Below, one piece after another: positions 15,897 to 24,221 of a stretch of DNA of 35,110 nucleotides (its first letter is position 1; the number at the start of each line of letters is the position of its first letter). This DNA comes from an uncultured Rivibacter sp. (GTDB lineage Bacteria; Pseudomonadota; Gammaproteobacteria; Burkholderiales; Burkholderiaceae), in assembly GCA_946481025.1 (NCBI GenBank), contig CAMLNA010000032.1, positions 1-35,110 on the forward strand. Reading direction: 5' to 3'. The translations under genes were made by a program, and so were the position numbers. Under the pieces are notes generated by a model that did no database searches, was not told where the DNA came from, and saw only the letters and a list, made by a program, of their open reading frames with translations.

Positions 15897-16533
15897 GCAA
15901 CTTCCTTTCGAGCGATCGGCTCCAGGCCGAGATGGGGTAGCACAGCACGAAGTACATGAGTGCCACGCAGGCGTAGACGGTGAACGGGCGGAAGGTGGCG
16001 TTGGTGATCATCGTGCCGGCCTTGGTGAGCTCGATGAAGCCGATGACCGACGCGAGCGCCGTGCCCTTGATCACCTGCACGAGGAAGCCCACGGTGGGCG
16101 GCACGGCCACCCGCAACGCCTGCGGGCCGATCACGTAGCGCAGCTGCTCGCGCAGGTTGAGCGCCAGCGCCTGCGCGGCTTCCCACTGCCCGCGCGGCAC
16201 GGCATTGACGCAGCCGCGCCAGATCTCTGTGAGGAAGGCGCTGGTGTAGAGGGTGAGCGCCAGCGCGGCGGCGACCCAGGGCGACACATTGATGCCCAGC
16301 AGCGCGAGGCCGAAGTAGGCGAGGAACAGCTGCATCAGCAGCGGCGTGCCCTGGAACAGCTGCACATAGCCGGCCACCAGCGGCTCGGCGCCGCGCAGCC
16401 TGGCCACCCGGGCCACCAGCAGCGCAAGGCCCACCAGGCCGCCGCCGAAAAACGCGATGAGGGAGAGCCCGACGGTCCAGCGCGCGGCGAGCAGCAGGTT
16501 GCGCAGGATGTCCCAGAGGCTGAAGTCGACCAT
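15880..16533 (-). CDS. Amino-acid ABC transporter permease (second)
   Basis: 217 residues with about five membrane helices and the HisM/GltK-type permease signature: RWTVGLSLIAFFGGGLVGL, QLFQGTPLLMQLFLAYFGLA, FLTEIWRGCVNAVPRGQWEAAQAL (the EAA loop contacting the ATPase), GPQALRVAVPPTVGFLVQVIKGTALAS. It pairs with the permease encoded immediately upstream to form a heterodimeric channel. It begins 16 bp after that gene and overlaps the ATPase gene by 17 bp. Confidence 0.94.
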   Translation of the reverse strand: MVDFSLWDILRNLLLAARWTVGLSLIAFFGGGLVGLALLVARVARLRGAEPLVAGYVQLFQGTPLLMQLFLAYFGLALLGINVSPWVAAALALTLYTSAFLTEIWRGCVNAVPRGQWEAAQALALNLREQLRYVIGPQALRVAVPPTVGFLVQVIKGTALASVIGFIELTKAGTMITNATFRPFTVYACVALMYFVLCYPISAWSRSLERKLHVARR

Positions 16534-16549
16534 GGTGTTGTGTGCCCCT

Positions 16550-17212
16550 TCAGCGGCCGAACAGGAAGCGCGGCCCGGCCCAGTTCAGCAGGTGGCGCAC
16601 CAGCACCGCGAGCGCCAGGTACAGCGCGGTGGCGACGATGAAGGACTCGAAGGCGCGGAAGTTGCGCGACTGGATCAGGTTGGCCGCGTACGACAGCTCC
16701 TCGGTGGCGATCTGGCCGCACACCGCCGAGCCCAGCATCACGATGACGATCTGGCTCACCAGCGCCGGCCACACCCGCTTGAGCGCGGGCGGCAGCACCA
16801 CATGCCTGAAGAGCTGCCAGCGGTCGAGCGCCAAGCTCTGGCCGGCCTCGATCTGCCCATGCGGCGTGGTGGCGAGCCCGGCACGCACGATCTCGGCCGC
16901 ATAGGCGCCCAGGTTGATCACCATCGCCAGCACCGAGGCCAGCTCGGGCGAAAGCTTCACGCCCAGGCTCGGCAGTCCGAAGAACAGGAAGAACAGCTGC
17001 ACGATGAAGGGCGTGTTGCGGATCAGCTCCACATAGGCGCCCACCAGCGCGCGCAGCCAGGCCGGCCCTTCATGCCGCGCCCAGGCGCAGGCCACGCCGA
17101 GCAGCATGCCCAGCGCGGCCGACACGGCGGTCAGCGCAAGCGTCACCGCCATGCCCTTGGCCAGCAGGGGCCACTCGGCCAGCACGGCCGCGAAGTCGAA
17201 GCTGATGCTCAT
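16550..17212 (-). CDS. Amino-acid ABC transporter permease (first)
   Basis: 220 residues, about five membrane helices, of the HisQ/GltJ type: AVSAALGMLLGVACAWAR, VELIRNTPFIVQLFFLFFGLPSLG and the EAA loop AEIVRAGLATTPHGQIEAGQSLAL, ending in VLPPALKRVWPALVSQ. The ATG at 17212 lacks a clear Shine-Dalgarno. It starts 50 bp after the binding-protein gene on the same strand. Its sequence differs from the second permease, so this is a heterodimeric importer, as in histidine or glutamate/aspartate systems. Confidence 0.94.
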   Translation of the reverse strand: MSISFDFAAVLAEWPLLAKGMAVTLALTAVSAALGMLLGVACAWARHEGPAWLRALVGAYVELIRNTPFIVQLFFLFFGLPSLGVKLSPELASVLAMVINLGAYAAEIVRAGLATTPHGQIEAGQSLALDRWQLFRHVVLPPALKRVWPALVSQIVIVMLGSAVCGQIATEELSYAANLIQSRNFRAFESFIVATALYLALAVLVRHLLNWAGPRFLFGR

Positions 17213-17262
17213 GCGCCGGTACTGCTAAAGCCAGTGGCAGGGGCCAGGGATGATGGGCGTCA

Positions 17263-18048
17263 TCACTGCGGCAGGTCGCCCGCGGGGCGGCCGAGCCACT
17301 TGCCGGCCAGCTTGTCGAGCTCACCGGCCTTCTTGGCCTCGGCAATGATCTCGTTGACCTTGGCGCGCAGCTTGTCTTCACCCTTGCCCACGCCGATGAA
17401 GTTGGGCGAGTCCTTCAGCACGAACTTGAACTCGGTGCCGAGCTGCGGGTTCTTGGCCATCAGGTTGCCGGCCACCGAGGCGCCGGTGGCGATGAGCTGC
17501 ACCTGCCCCGACACGAAGGCCGAGACAGTGGTGTTGTTGTCCTCGAAGCGCTTGATGTCGGTGCCCGACGGCGCGATCTTGGTGAGTTCCATGTCCTCGA
17601 TGGCGCCGCGCGTCACCGACACGCTCTTGCCGGCCAGGTCGGCCGGGCTCTTGACGGCCGTGCTCTTGGGGCCGAACACGGCCTGGAAGAAGGGCGAGTA
17701 GGCCGCGGTGAAGTCGATCACCTTTTCGCGCTCGGGGTTCTTGCCGAGCGTGGAGATCACGAGGTCGGCCTTGCGGGTCTGCAGGTACGGAATGCGGTTG
17801 GCGCTGGTCACCGGCACCAGCTCGACCTTCACGCCCAGCTTGGCGGCGATCAGGTTCGCCATGTCGATGTCCAGCCCTTGCGGCTTCAGGTCGGTGGCCA
17901 CGAAGCCATAGGGCGGGAAGTCGGTCGGGACGGCAATGCGGATCAGCTTGTCCTTCAGCACGTCGTCCAGCGCGTCGGCGCGGGCCGTGGGAGCGGCGAC
18001 AAGGGCAAGGGCGGCCAGCAGGCCGGCAAGCAGGCGGGGTGTGTTCAC
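17263..18048 (-). CDS. Amino-acid ABC transporter substrate-binding protein
   Basis: 261 residues. N-terminal signal peptide (about 1-22, ending PTARADA), then an SBP_bac_3 binding fold: LIRIAVPTDFPPYGFV, GLDIDMANLIAAKLGVKVELVPV, NRIPYLQTRKADLVISTLG, REKVIDFTAAY. GTG at 18048 is chosen over the longer frame because AGGAGA lies 6-7 nt upstream and it puts the signal peptide at the N-terminus. The family binds polar or charged amino acids; the exact ligand is not deducible. First gene of the importer operon; a dyad at 18099-18121 lies in its promoter region. Confidence 0.92.
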   Translation of the reverse strand: MNTPRLLAGLLAALALVAAPTARADALDDVLKDKLIRIAVPTDFPPYGFVATDLKPQGLDIDMANLIAAKLGVKVELVPVTSANRIPYLQTRKADLVISTLGKNPEREKVIDFTAAYSPFFQAVFGPKSTAVKSPADLAGKSVSVTRGAIEDMELTKIAPSGTDIKRFEDNNTTVSAFVSGQVQLIATGASVAGNLMAKNPQLGTEFKFVLKDSPNFIGVGKGEDKLRAKVNEIIAEAKKAGELDKLAGKWLGRPAGDLPQ

Positions 18049-18098
18049 GCGTGTCTCCTGGAAAGGGCGGGCATCGAGGCCGGGCTTGCTGGTGCAGG

Positions 18099-18121
18099 TT
18101 GCATGCCAGGCTTGTATGCAA
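18099..18121. promoter_or_regulatory. Candidate operator upstream of the amino-acid importer
   Basis: TTGCAT (18099-18104) and ATGCAA (18116-18121) are inverted half-sites 11 bp apart. Overlapping the right half, TTGTATGCAA (18112-18121) matches the GntR/FCD-type palindrome TTGTATACAA at 9 of 10 positions. It lies 51-73 bp upstream of the importer's GTG start, a plausible place for a repressor. No GntR-family gene is in the window. Confidence 0.35.
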
Positions 18122-18203
18122 GGCATTGCCCGATTCCGGTGCGTGTCCGCCGGCTGCATGCCCGCATTTGCGGCGGCAACTGCACCTCACTGGTGCGTGT
18201 GAC

Positions 18204-18731
18204 TCAGCGGCGCAGCGTGCGCACCTGCAGCAGCGTCAGTTGCAACAGCTTGGCGTCGCTGCTGGCGCGGTGGCGCTCCAGCCTCACTTCGTTGGCGATC
18301 TCCTGCTTGGTGGCATGCCAGACGGCGGCTTCCTCGTCGCTGAGCAGGCTGCGGAGGGTGTCGACCCGGAAGGACGGGGTTTCGCCCACGGCGTCGTAGA
18401 GCTTGGCCAGCCAGGTGTAGTCATGCGCCCAGCCGTCGGAGTAGACGGTCTGGCCGCGAAGCAGCCGGTTCAGCTCGCGGGCCACCAGCACCGCGTCGCG
18501 TCCGTGGTCGAGCAGCGTGGCGCGTTCGATCTGGTGCACCTGCTCGGCCGAGGCGTCCCAGTGCCGCCAGGGCGGCAGCGGCTTGATCAGGCTGCACCAG
18601 CAGCGGCCGTCGGGCAGCGCCAGCCCCACCTCGATGGGATAGCTGTCGCGGCCGAATCCCGAGGCCTCGACGTCGATGACGGCGGGCGCAAGGTTGGGTG
18701 CGGCAAACGCGGCGGCGAGCGGCAGGGCCAT
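18204..18731 (-). CDS. 3'-5' exonuclease-like protein (DnaQ/DEDD fold)
   Basis: 175 residues with DEDD exonuclease motifs: VIDVEASG (Exo I, D-x-E, about 18-25), YSDGWAHDYTWLAKLYD (Exo II region, about 99-115) and HRASSDAKLLQL (Exo III-like, H-x4-D, about 155-166). This suggests metal-dependent hydrolysis of DNA or RNA 3' ends, but such short stand-alone proteins are poorly characterised. ATG at 18731 has no clear Shine-Dalgarno; it is the first ATG that precedes the Exo I motif by a normal distance. It stands alone, 155 bp from the importer and 83 bp from the lipoprotein gene. Confidence 0.75.
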   Translation of the reverse strand: MALPLAAAFAAPNLAPAVIDVEASGFGRDSYPIEVGLALPDGRCWCSLIKPLPPWRHWDASAEQVHQIERATLLDHGRDAVLVARELNRLLRGQTVYSDGWAHDYTWLAKLYDAVGETPSFRVDTLRSLLSDEEAAVWHATKQEIANEVRLERHRASSDAKLLQLTLLQVRTLRR

Positions 18732-18814
18732 GGTGGGCGTTGGCGGGTGGCGGCCAGCATAGCCGCGCGCTCCGCCGTCAACAACCACGGCCGGCGCAGG
18801 GTTGTGAGCCCGGT

Positions 18815-19975
18815 TCAGCGGCTGGTTTCGCGGCTGGGACGGGGCGGCTTGTCGCGCATCCGGCCGAGCACGAGGTTCGCCTCGTGGAGCGGGCCTTGCG
18901 TGACCACCGGGGCGGGGTTCTCGCTGGCGAGCAGCACCTGCGCGCCGCGCGTGATGCGTGCCTTCACCGCGATGCGTGCGTCCGCGCCCTCGGGCAGCGG
19001 CGCCGGCCCGCAGGGCAGTTCGTAGCGCAGCGGCACCGGGGCCCGGCCCACGGCGCGCCGGTGTTCGGCCAGCACCCTGGGCGGCGTGCCGGCGTTCGAC
19101 AGGTCGAGCAGTTGCACCTGCAGCTGGTCGCCCGGCAGCAGCGCCAGGCGTTCCCGATGGCTCACGAGGCCCTGCACGCGGCAGCTTTCGAGCAGCGGGC
19201 CGCGGCCCCACAGCTGCAAGCCCGCCCGCAAGCCGTGGGCGGCGGCCTCCAGTTCGTCCTGCCCGGTGGGCAACGGCATCGGTTCGGAGGCGGCGCCTGC
19301 CGGCGTGCTCGCGCTGGCCTCGGGTGCGGCCGGCGCGGCGGGCAGCTGCATGACGTAGGTCCAGGTCGGCGTGCGCAGGACCGGCTCGCCCGCGGCGGTG
19401 CCGGCGGGCGACTGGGCGAGAGCTTCCCAGTCCGGGGTGCCGAACACCAGGAGTTGCGCCAGCACCAGCGGCGCACCGGCCCCACCGCCCGGACGGGCGC
19501 TGTAGCGCGCAACCACCTGCGCACCGGGCTGCTCGGCCTCGGCGGCGCTGCCTTGCAGCAGCGTCTCGTCCACCCGCTCTTCGGTCCACGCCGGCGGCAG
19601 CATCCATTGCGTGCGGGTGCGCCGGTCGACCAGCACCCGTTGAGTCAGTTCGGCCCGGCAGCCGGTGATGGCCGGCCGGCCCTTGCGCTCGAGCCGCGCC
19701 TCGCCGCCCTTGCCCCACCATGACCACAGCCCGTCGGTGTAGCGCGCGCCCGAACCCGAGCGCACCAGCGGCAGCCGGTGGGTCTGCGTGCCGTCGTGCA
19801 CCCAGGCGATGGCGCGGCCCGGCTCGCGGGCGCTGTTGTCGTAAAGCACCACCACCTGCTCGCCGCCGCTGCAGCGGTGGCTCACCTGCGCCGACCGCGC
19901 ACCCGCCGCGGTGCCACAGCTCGCCACGCACAGCAGCGCGAAGGCGGCCAGGCGTTGCTGCAGGGTCGTCGGCAT
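18815..19975 (-). CDS. MliC-YbaY fusion lipoprotein
   Basis: 386 residues. A lipobox (VASC, Cys about 20) ends a hydrophobic N-terminus, so it is probably an outer-membrane or periplasm-facing lipoprotein. Residues about 32-100 match MliC, the membrane-bound inhibitor of C-type lysozyme: HRCSGGEQVVVLYDN, SGSGARYTDGLWSWWGKGGEARL. Residues about 275-375 match the YbaY/YscW beta-sandwich lipoprotein domain: GLVSHRERLALLPGDQLQVQLLDLS, then PVPLRYELPC, ARIAVKARI. The middle carries an additional region and an Ala/Pro-rich linker. MliC binds and inhibits host lysozyme; the YbaY part has no established role. ATG at 19975. The fusion is one continuous frame. Confidence 0.8.
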   Translation of the reverse strand: MPTTLQQRLAAFALLCVASCGTAAGARSAQVSHRCSGGEQVVVLYDNSAREPGRAIAWVHDGTQTHRLPLVRSGSGARYTDGLWSWWGKGGEARLERKGRPAITGCRAELTQRVLVDRRTRTQWMLPPAWTEERVDETLLQGSAAEAEQPGAQVVARYSARPGGGAGAPLVLAQLLVFGTPDWEALAQSPAGTAAGEPVLRTPTWTYVMQLPAAPAAPEASASTPAGAASEPMPLPTGQDELEAAAHGLRAGLQLWGRGPLLESCRVQGLVSHRERLALLPGDQLQVQLLDLSNAGTPPRVLAEHRRAVGRAPVPLRYELPCGPAPLPEGADARIAVKARITRGAQVLLASENPAPVVTQGPLHEANLVLGRMRDKPPRPSRETSR

Positions 19976-20118
19976 CGGGTGTCTTTCGAGTGGCGGGAGC
20001 CGGCCATCCTACGCTGCCGCCTGTCGCCCCGGAGACAGGGCTGCTGCGGGGCGTTCCCATGGCGCCTCGGGCGGCGCTGCGGTACACCGGTCTGCCTTGT
20101 TGCTTCCGGAGCCGCCGC

Positions 20119-21828
20119 ATGCCCGTTCCCGCCGACCGACCTCACTTGCGCCACTGGCCGCAACGCCTGCCCAAGGAGCTGGTGGTGCCCGACACCACGC
20201 TGTGGTTCAACCTCGAGGTCGCGGCGCGCCGCTATCCGGACAAGACGGCTTACCTCTTTTTCGGCCGCGCGCTGGGCTATGCCGAGCTGCACCGCCAGTG
20301 CGAGGCGCTCGCCGGCTGGCTGCAGCAGCACGCCGGCGTGAAGCGCGGCGACCGCGTGGCGCTGTACATGCAGAACTGCCCGCAGTACGTGGTGGCCTAC
20401 TACGCCATCCTGCGCGCCGACGCGGTGGTGGTGCCGGTGAACCCGATGAACAAGGCCGACGAATTCGGCCACTACATCACCGACCCGCAGACGCGGGTGG
20501 CCATCTGCAGCGCCGACCTCGCAGCCAATGTCGTGCGGGCCAACGAAGCCCTGCCGGCCGAGGACCGCCTGCGCCACCTGCTGGTGGCCCGCTATGCCGA
20601 TGCGCTGCCGGCGCAATACGAGCCGGGCCTCGCGCCACCCTCGGCCATGGAGCAGTGGCTGCGCGCCGAGCACCCGTTGCCCGAGGGCGCCACCCGTTGG
20701 GACGACGCGCTGGCCGCCGGTTTGCAGCCCGGGCCGCACGAGGCGCGGGCCGGCGACCTCGCCATCCTGCCCTACACCTCGGGGACCACCGGGCTGCCCA
20801 AGGGCTGCATGCACAACCACCGCACGCTGATGCACAACGCGGTGGGCGGCGCCTTGTGGGGCCATGCCAGCGCCGAGTCGGTGAGCCTGGGCGTGGTGCC
20901 GCTGTTCCACATCACCGGGATGATGTACGGCATGCACTGCGCCCTCTGGTGCGGCAGCACGGTGGTGCTGATGCCGCGCTGGGACCGCGAGCTCGCGGGC
21001 GCCCTGATCTCGCGCCACCGGGTGACGCACTGGACCTGCATCCCCACGATGATCATCGACCTGTTCGCCAGTCCCAACTACAAGAGCTTCGACCTGTCGA
21101 GCCTGCGCTACCTGAGCGGCGGCGGCGCGGCGATGCCGCAAGCGGTGGCCGAGCGCCTGCAGGCGGAGTTCGGCCTCACCTTCGCCGAAGGTTACGGCCT
21201 CACCGAAACCGCCGCGCCCACCCATGGCAACCCGCCCGAGCGGGCCAAGCTGCAATGCGCCGGCATTCCGCTGTACGGCACCGACTCCCGTGTGGTCGAT
21301 CCGGTCACGCTCAAGGAAATGCCGGTGGGCGAGGTGGGCGAGATCGTGACCCGCGGGCCGATGGTGTTCGAGGGCTACTGGCGCCACCCGGAGGCCACCG
21401 CGGCGGCGTTCGTCGAAGTGGACGGCGAACGCTTCTTTCGCACCGGCGACCTGGGCCGCATGGACGAGGAAGGCTACTTCTTCATCACCGACAGGCTCAA
21501 GCGCATGATCAACGCGAGCGGCTTCAAGGTATGGCCTGCCGAGGTGGAGCTGCTGCTGTACAAGCATCCGGCGGTGCAGGAGGCCTGCGTGATCGCCACG
21601 CAGGATCCCTACCGGGGCGAAACGGTCAAGGCGGTGGTGGTGCTGCGCCCCGAGCAGCGCGGCCAGGTTTCCGAGGCCGACATCATCGACTGGTCGCGCG
21701 AGCAGATGGCGGCATACAAGTACCCGCGGGTGGTGGAGTTCGTCGACGCACTGCCCAAGTCCGGCGCGGGCAAGGTGCTGTGGCGGGTGCTGCAGGAGCG
21801 CGAGCGCTCCGGCGGCGCGGGCACCTAG
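20119..21828 (+). CDS. Long-chain acyl-CoA ligase (AMP-binding enzyme)
   Basis: 569 residues of the ANL adenylating family. The P-loop YTSGTTGLPKGCMHNH, GYGLTETAAPTHG, TGDLGRMDEEGYFFITDRLKR and the C-terminal catalytic Lys region (SGAGKVLWR) are intact. It should activate a carboxylic acid with ATP and join it to CoA; a fatty acid is the likeliest substrate. ATG at 20119 has GGAG about 8 nt upstream and begins the conserved N-terminus (LPKELVVPDTTLWFNLEVAARRYPDKTA); the frame is open 400 bp further upstream but that overlaps the divergent lipoprotein gene. Its TAG overlaps the stop of the convergent DUF924 gene. Confidence 0.92.
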   Translation: MPVPADRPHLRHWPQRLPKELVVPDTTLWFNLEVAARRYPDKTAYLFFGRALGYAELHRQCEALAGWLQQHAGVKRGDRVALYMQNCPQYVVAYYAILRADAVVVPVNPMNKADEFGHYITDPQTRVAICSADLAANVVRANEALPAEDRLRHLLVARYADALPAQYEPGLAPPSAMEQWLRAEHPLPEGATRWDDALAAGLQPGPHEARAGDLAILPYTSGTTGLPKGCMHNHRTLMHNAVGGALWGHASAESVSLGVVPLFHITGMMYGMHCALWCGSTVVLMPRWDRELAGALISRHRVTHWTCIPTMIIDLFASPNYKSFDLSSLRYLSGGGAAMPQAVAERLQAEFGLTFAEGYGLTETAAPTHGNPPERAKLQCAGIPLYGTDSRVVDPVTLKEMPVGEVGEIVTRGPMVFEGYWRHPEATAAAFVEVDGERFFRTGDLGRMDEEGYFFITDRLKRMINASGFKVWPAEVELLLYKHPAVQEACVIATQDPYRGETVKAVVVLRPEQRGQVSEADIIDWSREQMAAYKYPRVVEFVDALPKSGAGKVLWRVLQERERSGGAGT

Positions 21829-22412
21829 AAGCCGGCGCCCGGCTGTGCCAGGTAGGTCAGCTCGTCGGGCGTCGACGTGCGGCCGAGCACCGCGTTGCGG
21901 TGCGGAAACCGCCCGAACCGGCGGATCACGTCGTGATGCCGGTGTGCATAGTCGAGGTGGCCTTCGAAGCGGGCATCGGCCGCGGCCAGCGCGGTGAACA
22001 GTGCCACCGACCGCTCCTGCATCGCCAGGTCTTCCGCATGCTCGAAGGGCAGGTAGGCGAAGCAGCGCCACACCGGATGCAGCTCGTGGTCGAGCCCAGC
22101 GTCCACCAGCTGCCGTGCGGCGGCCAACGCGAGCGCGTCGCCTGCAAAGGCGCGCGCCGAGCCGCGAAAGGCGTTCCGCGGAAACTGGTCGAGCACCACG
22201 ATGCGCGCGAGCCGGCCCTGCGGCGTGGCATCCCAGTCGTGCAGGCCGCCCGCCAGCGCAGCCTCGATGGCGGAGCCGAAGCGGTCCCGGATCTGCGCGT
22301 CGAACGTGTCGCTCTTGCGAAACCATTCTTCGCGCGGCGCGTAGTCGGGTGAGGTGCCGAACCAGAAGTCGGTCACCTCGGCGGCGTCGGTGATGGGCAT
22401 GGTCTTGTTCAT
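21825..22412 (-). CDS. DUF924 family protein
   Basis: 195 residues with the conserved DUF924 sequence: DFWFG near the N-terminus, ARIVVLDQFPRNAFRGSARAF, PFEHAEDL, and HHDVIRRFGRFPHRNAVLGR. Members are all-helical TPR-like proteins of unknown biochemical role. ATG 22412 is the longest start but the AAGG abuts it; ATG 22400 (four codons in) has AAGGA 11 nt upstream and may be the true start. Its stop TAG shares a CTAG with the convergent acyl-CoA ligase stop. Divergent from the GFA gene with a 78-bp gap. Confidence 0.85.
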   Translation of the reverse strand: MNKTMPITDAAEVTDFWFGTSPDYAPREEWFRKSDTFDAQIRDRFGSAIEAALAGGLHDWDATPQGRLARIVVLDQFPRNAFRGSARAFAGDALALAAARQLVDAGLDHELHPVWRCFAYLPFEHAEDLAMQERSVALFTALAAADARFEGHLDYAHRHHDVIRRFGRFPHRNAVLGRTSTPDELTYLAQPGAGF

Positions 22413-22490
22413 CCTTCGCGGGGTGGGCGCTGTCTGGCCCGGCTGCGCATCATGCGGTAGGCTTTGCCCTCCCTTTCGAGGAGACGCTTC

Positions 22491-22838
22491 ATGACCCATC
22501 GCGGAAGTTGCCATTGCGGCCGTGTCGCCTTCGAGGTGGACGGCGAGCCCCAGGGCGTGATCTCTTGCAACTGCTCCATCTGCCAGCGCAAGGGTTCGCT
22601 GATGTGGTTCGTGCCACGTGACCACCTGCGGCTGCTCACGCCGGAAGAAAACGCGAGCACGTACACCTTCAACAAGCACGTCATCAAGCACCGCTTCTGC
22701 CCCTCGTGCGGCATGCACCCTTACGGCGAGGGCACCGACCCCAAGGGCAACCGCATGGCGGCCGTCAACGTCCGCTGCCTCGAAGACATCGACCTCGCCA
22801 GCGTGCCGGTCACGCCGTTCGACGGCCGCTCGATGTAG
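22491..22838 (+). CDS. GFA-family zinc-binding protein
   Basis: 115 residues, glutathione-dependent formaldehyde-activating enzyme (GFA/CENP-V) family. The zinc-binding Cys clusters are complete: CHCG (about 7-10), CNCSIC (about 26-31) and CPSCG (about 68-72). Many members are uncharacterised, so the formaldehyde-glutathione reaction should not be assumed. ATG at 22491 follows GAGGAG by about 8 nt. It ends 7 bp before the GNAT gene, probably in an operon with it. Confidence 0.88.
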   Translation: MTHRGSCHCGRVAFEVDGEPQGVISCNCSICQRKGSLMWFVPRDHLRLLTPEENASTYTFNKHVIKHRFCPSCGMHPYGEGTDPKGNRMAAVNVRCLEDIDLASVPVTPFDGRSM

Positions 22839-22845
22839 CGCGCCC

Positions 22846-23322
22846 ATGGACGTCGACGTTCCGAGCTTCGAGGTCTTCGACCAGCCGCCCAGGGACGCCA
22901 TGGGCGTGGTGGATGCGGGGCTGGACGGCTACAACCTGGCGGCCGCGCCGCTGCTGGGCGAGGTGCGGCCGCTGGCCGCGTTTGCCCGGGGCGCCGGCGG
23001 CGAGGTGGTCGGCGGGGCGGTGGGGCGCACCTGGGGAGGCTGCTGCGAGCTGCTGCAGCTGTGGGTGCACGAGGGGCACCGCGGGTCTGGCGTCGGCTCG
23101 CGGCTGCTGGCCGACTTCGAGCAGCACGCCGCGACGCGCGGCTGCAGCCTCTACTACCTCACGACCCTGAGCTTCCAGGCGCCGCAGTTCTACCGCCGCC
23201 ATGGCTACGAAGCATTGGCTCAGATCTCCGGCTACCCCGGGGGCATCGTCAAGTACCTGATGCAAAAGCGCACCGGCTCGGCGGACCACCCGGAGCCCGT
23301 CGGCGGCGGGCCAGGCGCCTAG
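22846..23322 (+). CDS. GNAT-family N-acetyltransferase
   Basis: 158 residues with the GNAT acetyl-CoA-binding motif A (LLQLWVHEGHRGSGVGSRLLADFE, about 66-89) and motif B (YRRHGYEAL). It probably transfers acetyl from acetyl-CoA to an amine; the substrate is unknown. ATG at 22846 lies 7 nt after the GFA stop and has no Shine-Dalgarno, so it may be translated by coupling. The stop TAG (23320-23322) overlaps the stop of the convergent hydrolase within CTAG. Confidence 0.85.
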   Translation: MDVDVPSFEVFDQPPRDAMGVVDAGLDGYNLAAAPLLGEVRPLAAFARGAGGEVVGGAVGRTWGGCCELLQLWVHEGHRGSGVGSRLLADFEQHAATRGCSLYYLTTLSFQAPQFYRRHGYEALAQISGYPGGIVKYLMQKRTGSADHPEPVGGGPGA

Positions 23323-24221
23323 CGCATGGCCGCCGCTGCGGCCCCGCCGGCCTTCGCGCCCAGCCCGAACAGCTCCGCCAGCGCCTCGCGGTACTGCGCC
23401 TGGCCGAGCGCGTTGGTGTTGTGGTGCGAACCGCCTTCGATGAGCAGCCATTTCTTCTTCTCGGCCTTCACCTGCTCGAACAGCTGCTGGCCGAGTTCCG
23501 GCCGGATCAGCCGGTCGGCGCTGCCGTGAACCACCAGCACGGGTGCCTTGACCCTGGCGATGCGGCTGGCCGAGTCGAAACGCTGCGTGATGAAGGGGCC
23601 CAGCGGCAGCCAGCCCCACTTCATGGTGTCGAACACCGCGGGGATCGACGTGAACGTGCCTTCGAGCATCAGGCCCTGCAGGTCGGCACCGGCCTCGCTG
23701 GCCAGCTGCACCGCGATGGCGCCGCCCAGTGAGTGGCCGAAGATGTAGCGGCTCGCCGTGGGGTGCTTCTGCGCCAGCCACTCCCACGCGGCGCGGGCGT
23801 CCTCGTAGGCCATCAGTTCGGAGGGCAGGGCCTCGGTGCTCTTGCCGAAGCCGCGGTAGTCGATGCCCAGCACCGAGAAGCCCAGCTCGTGCATGCGCCG
23901 CATGCGCGGCGCGCTGCCGCGCACATCCCACCGCGCGCCATGCAGGTAGAGCAGGACCGGGGCGTCGGCGTTCTGCTGCGCCAGCCACAGCCCGTGCAGG
24001 CGTGCCGGTGTGCCCGAGGCGCCGGAATGGAAGTCGATCCACACGTCTTCCATGCCTTCGGCAGCGCTGGCCCCGGCCCGCCAGGTTTCCTTCGACGGCT
24101 GGAAGATCCACTTGCGCTGCTGCTCCTCGAACGAGCCGCAACCCAGCAGGGCGGCGGTGGCCAGCATGGCGGCCAGGCCGGCACGCCACAGCGCGGCCCG
24201 GGAGGTCTTGTCCTTGGTCAT
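23319..24221 (-). CDS. Lipoprotein alpha/beta hydrolase
   Basis: 300 residues. Signal peptide with lipobox LLGC (Cys about 28) at the start, so a membrane-anchored lipoprotein. The alpha/beta hydrolase core has the oxyanion region LLYLHGARWDVRG, nucleophile Ser in GHSLGG (about 168), Asp in GSADRLI and His in GGSHHNTN. It resembles the BEM46/ABHD13-like family of serine hydrolases; the substrate is unknown. ATG at 24221 is the start that gives the lipoprotein signal. It has no Shine-Dalgarno; a perfect hairpin abuts it instead. Overlaps the stop of the convergent GNAT gene. Confidence 0.88.
   Translation of the reverse strand: MTKDKTSRAALWRAGLAAMLATAALLGCGSFEEQQRKWIFQPSKETWRAGASAAEGMEDVWIDFHSGASGTPARLHGLWLAQQNADAPVLLYLHGARWDVRGSAPRMRRMHELGFSVLGIDYRGFGKSTEALPSELMAYEDARAAWEWLAQKHPTASRYIFGHSLGGAIAVQLASEAGADLQGLMLEGTFTSIPAVFDTMKWGWLPLGPFITQRFDSASRIARVKAPVLVVHGSADRLIRPELGQQLFEQVKAEKKKWLLIEGGSHHNTNALGQAQYREALAELFGLGAKAGGAAAAAMR

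Noticed and set aside
19720..20118. N-terminal extension of the acyl-CoA ligase
   Set aside because: The extension is antisense to the MliC-YbaY gene and is Arg/Pro-rich without homology; the ATG at 20119 starts the conserved ligase sequence.
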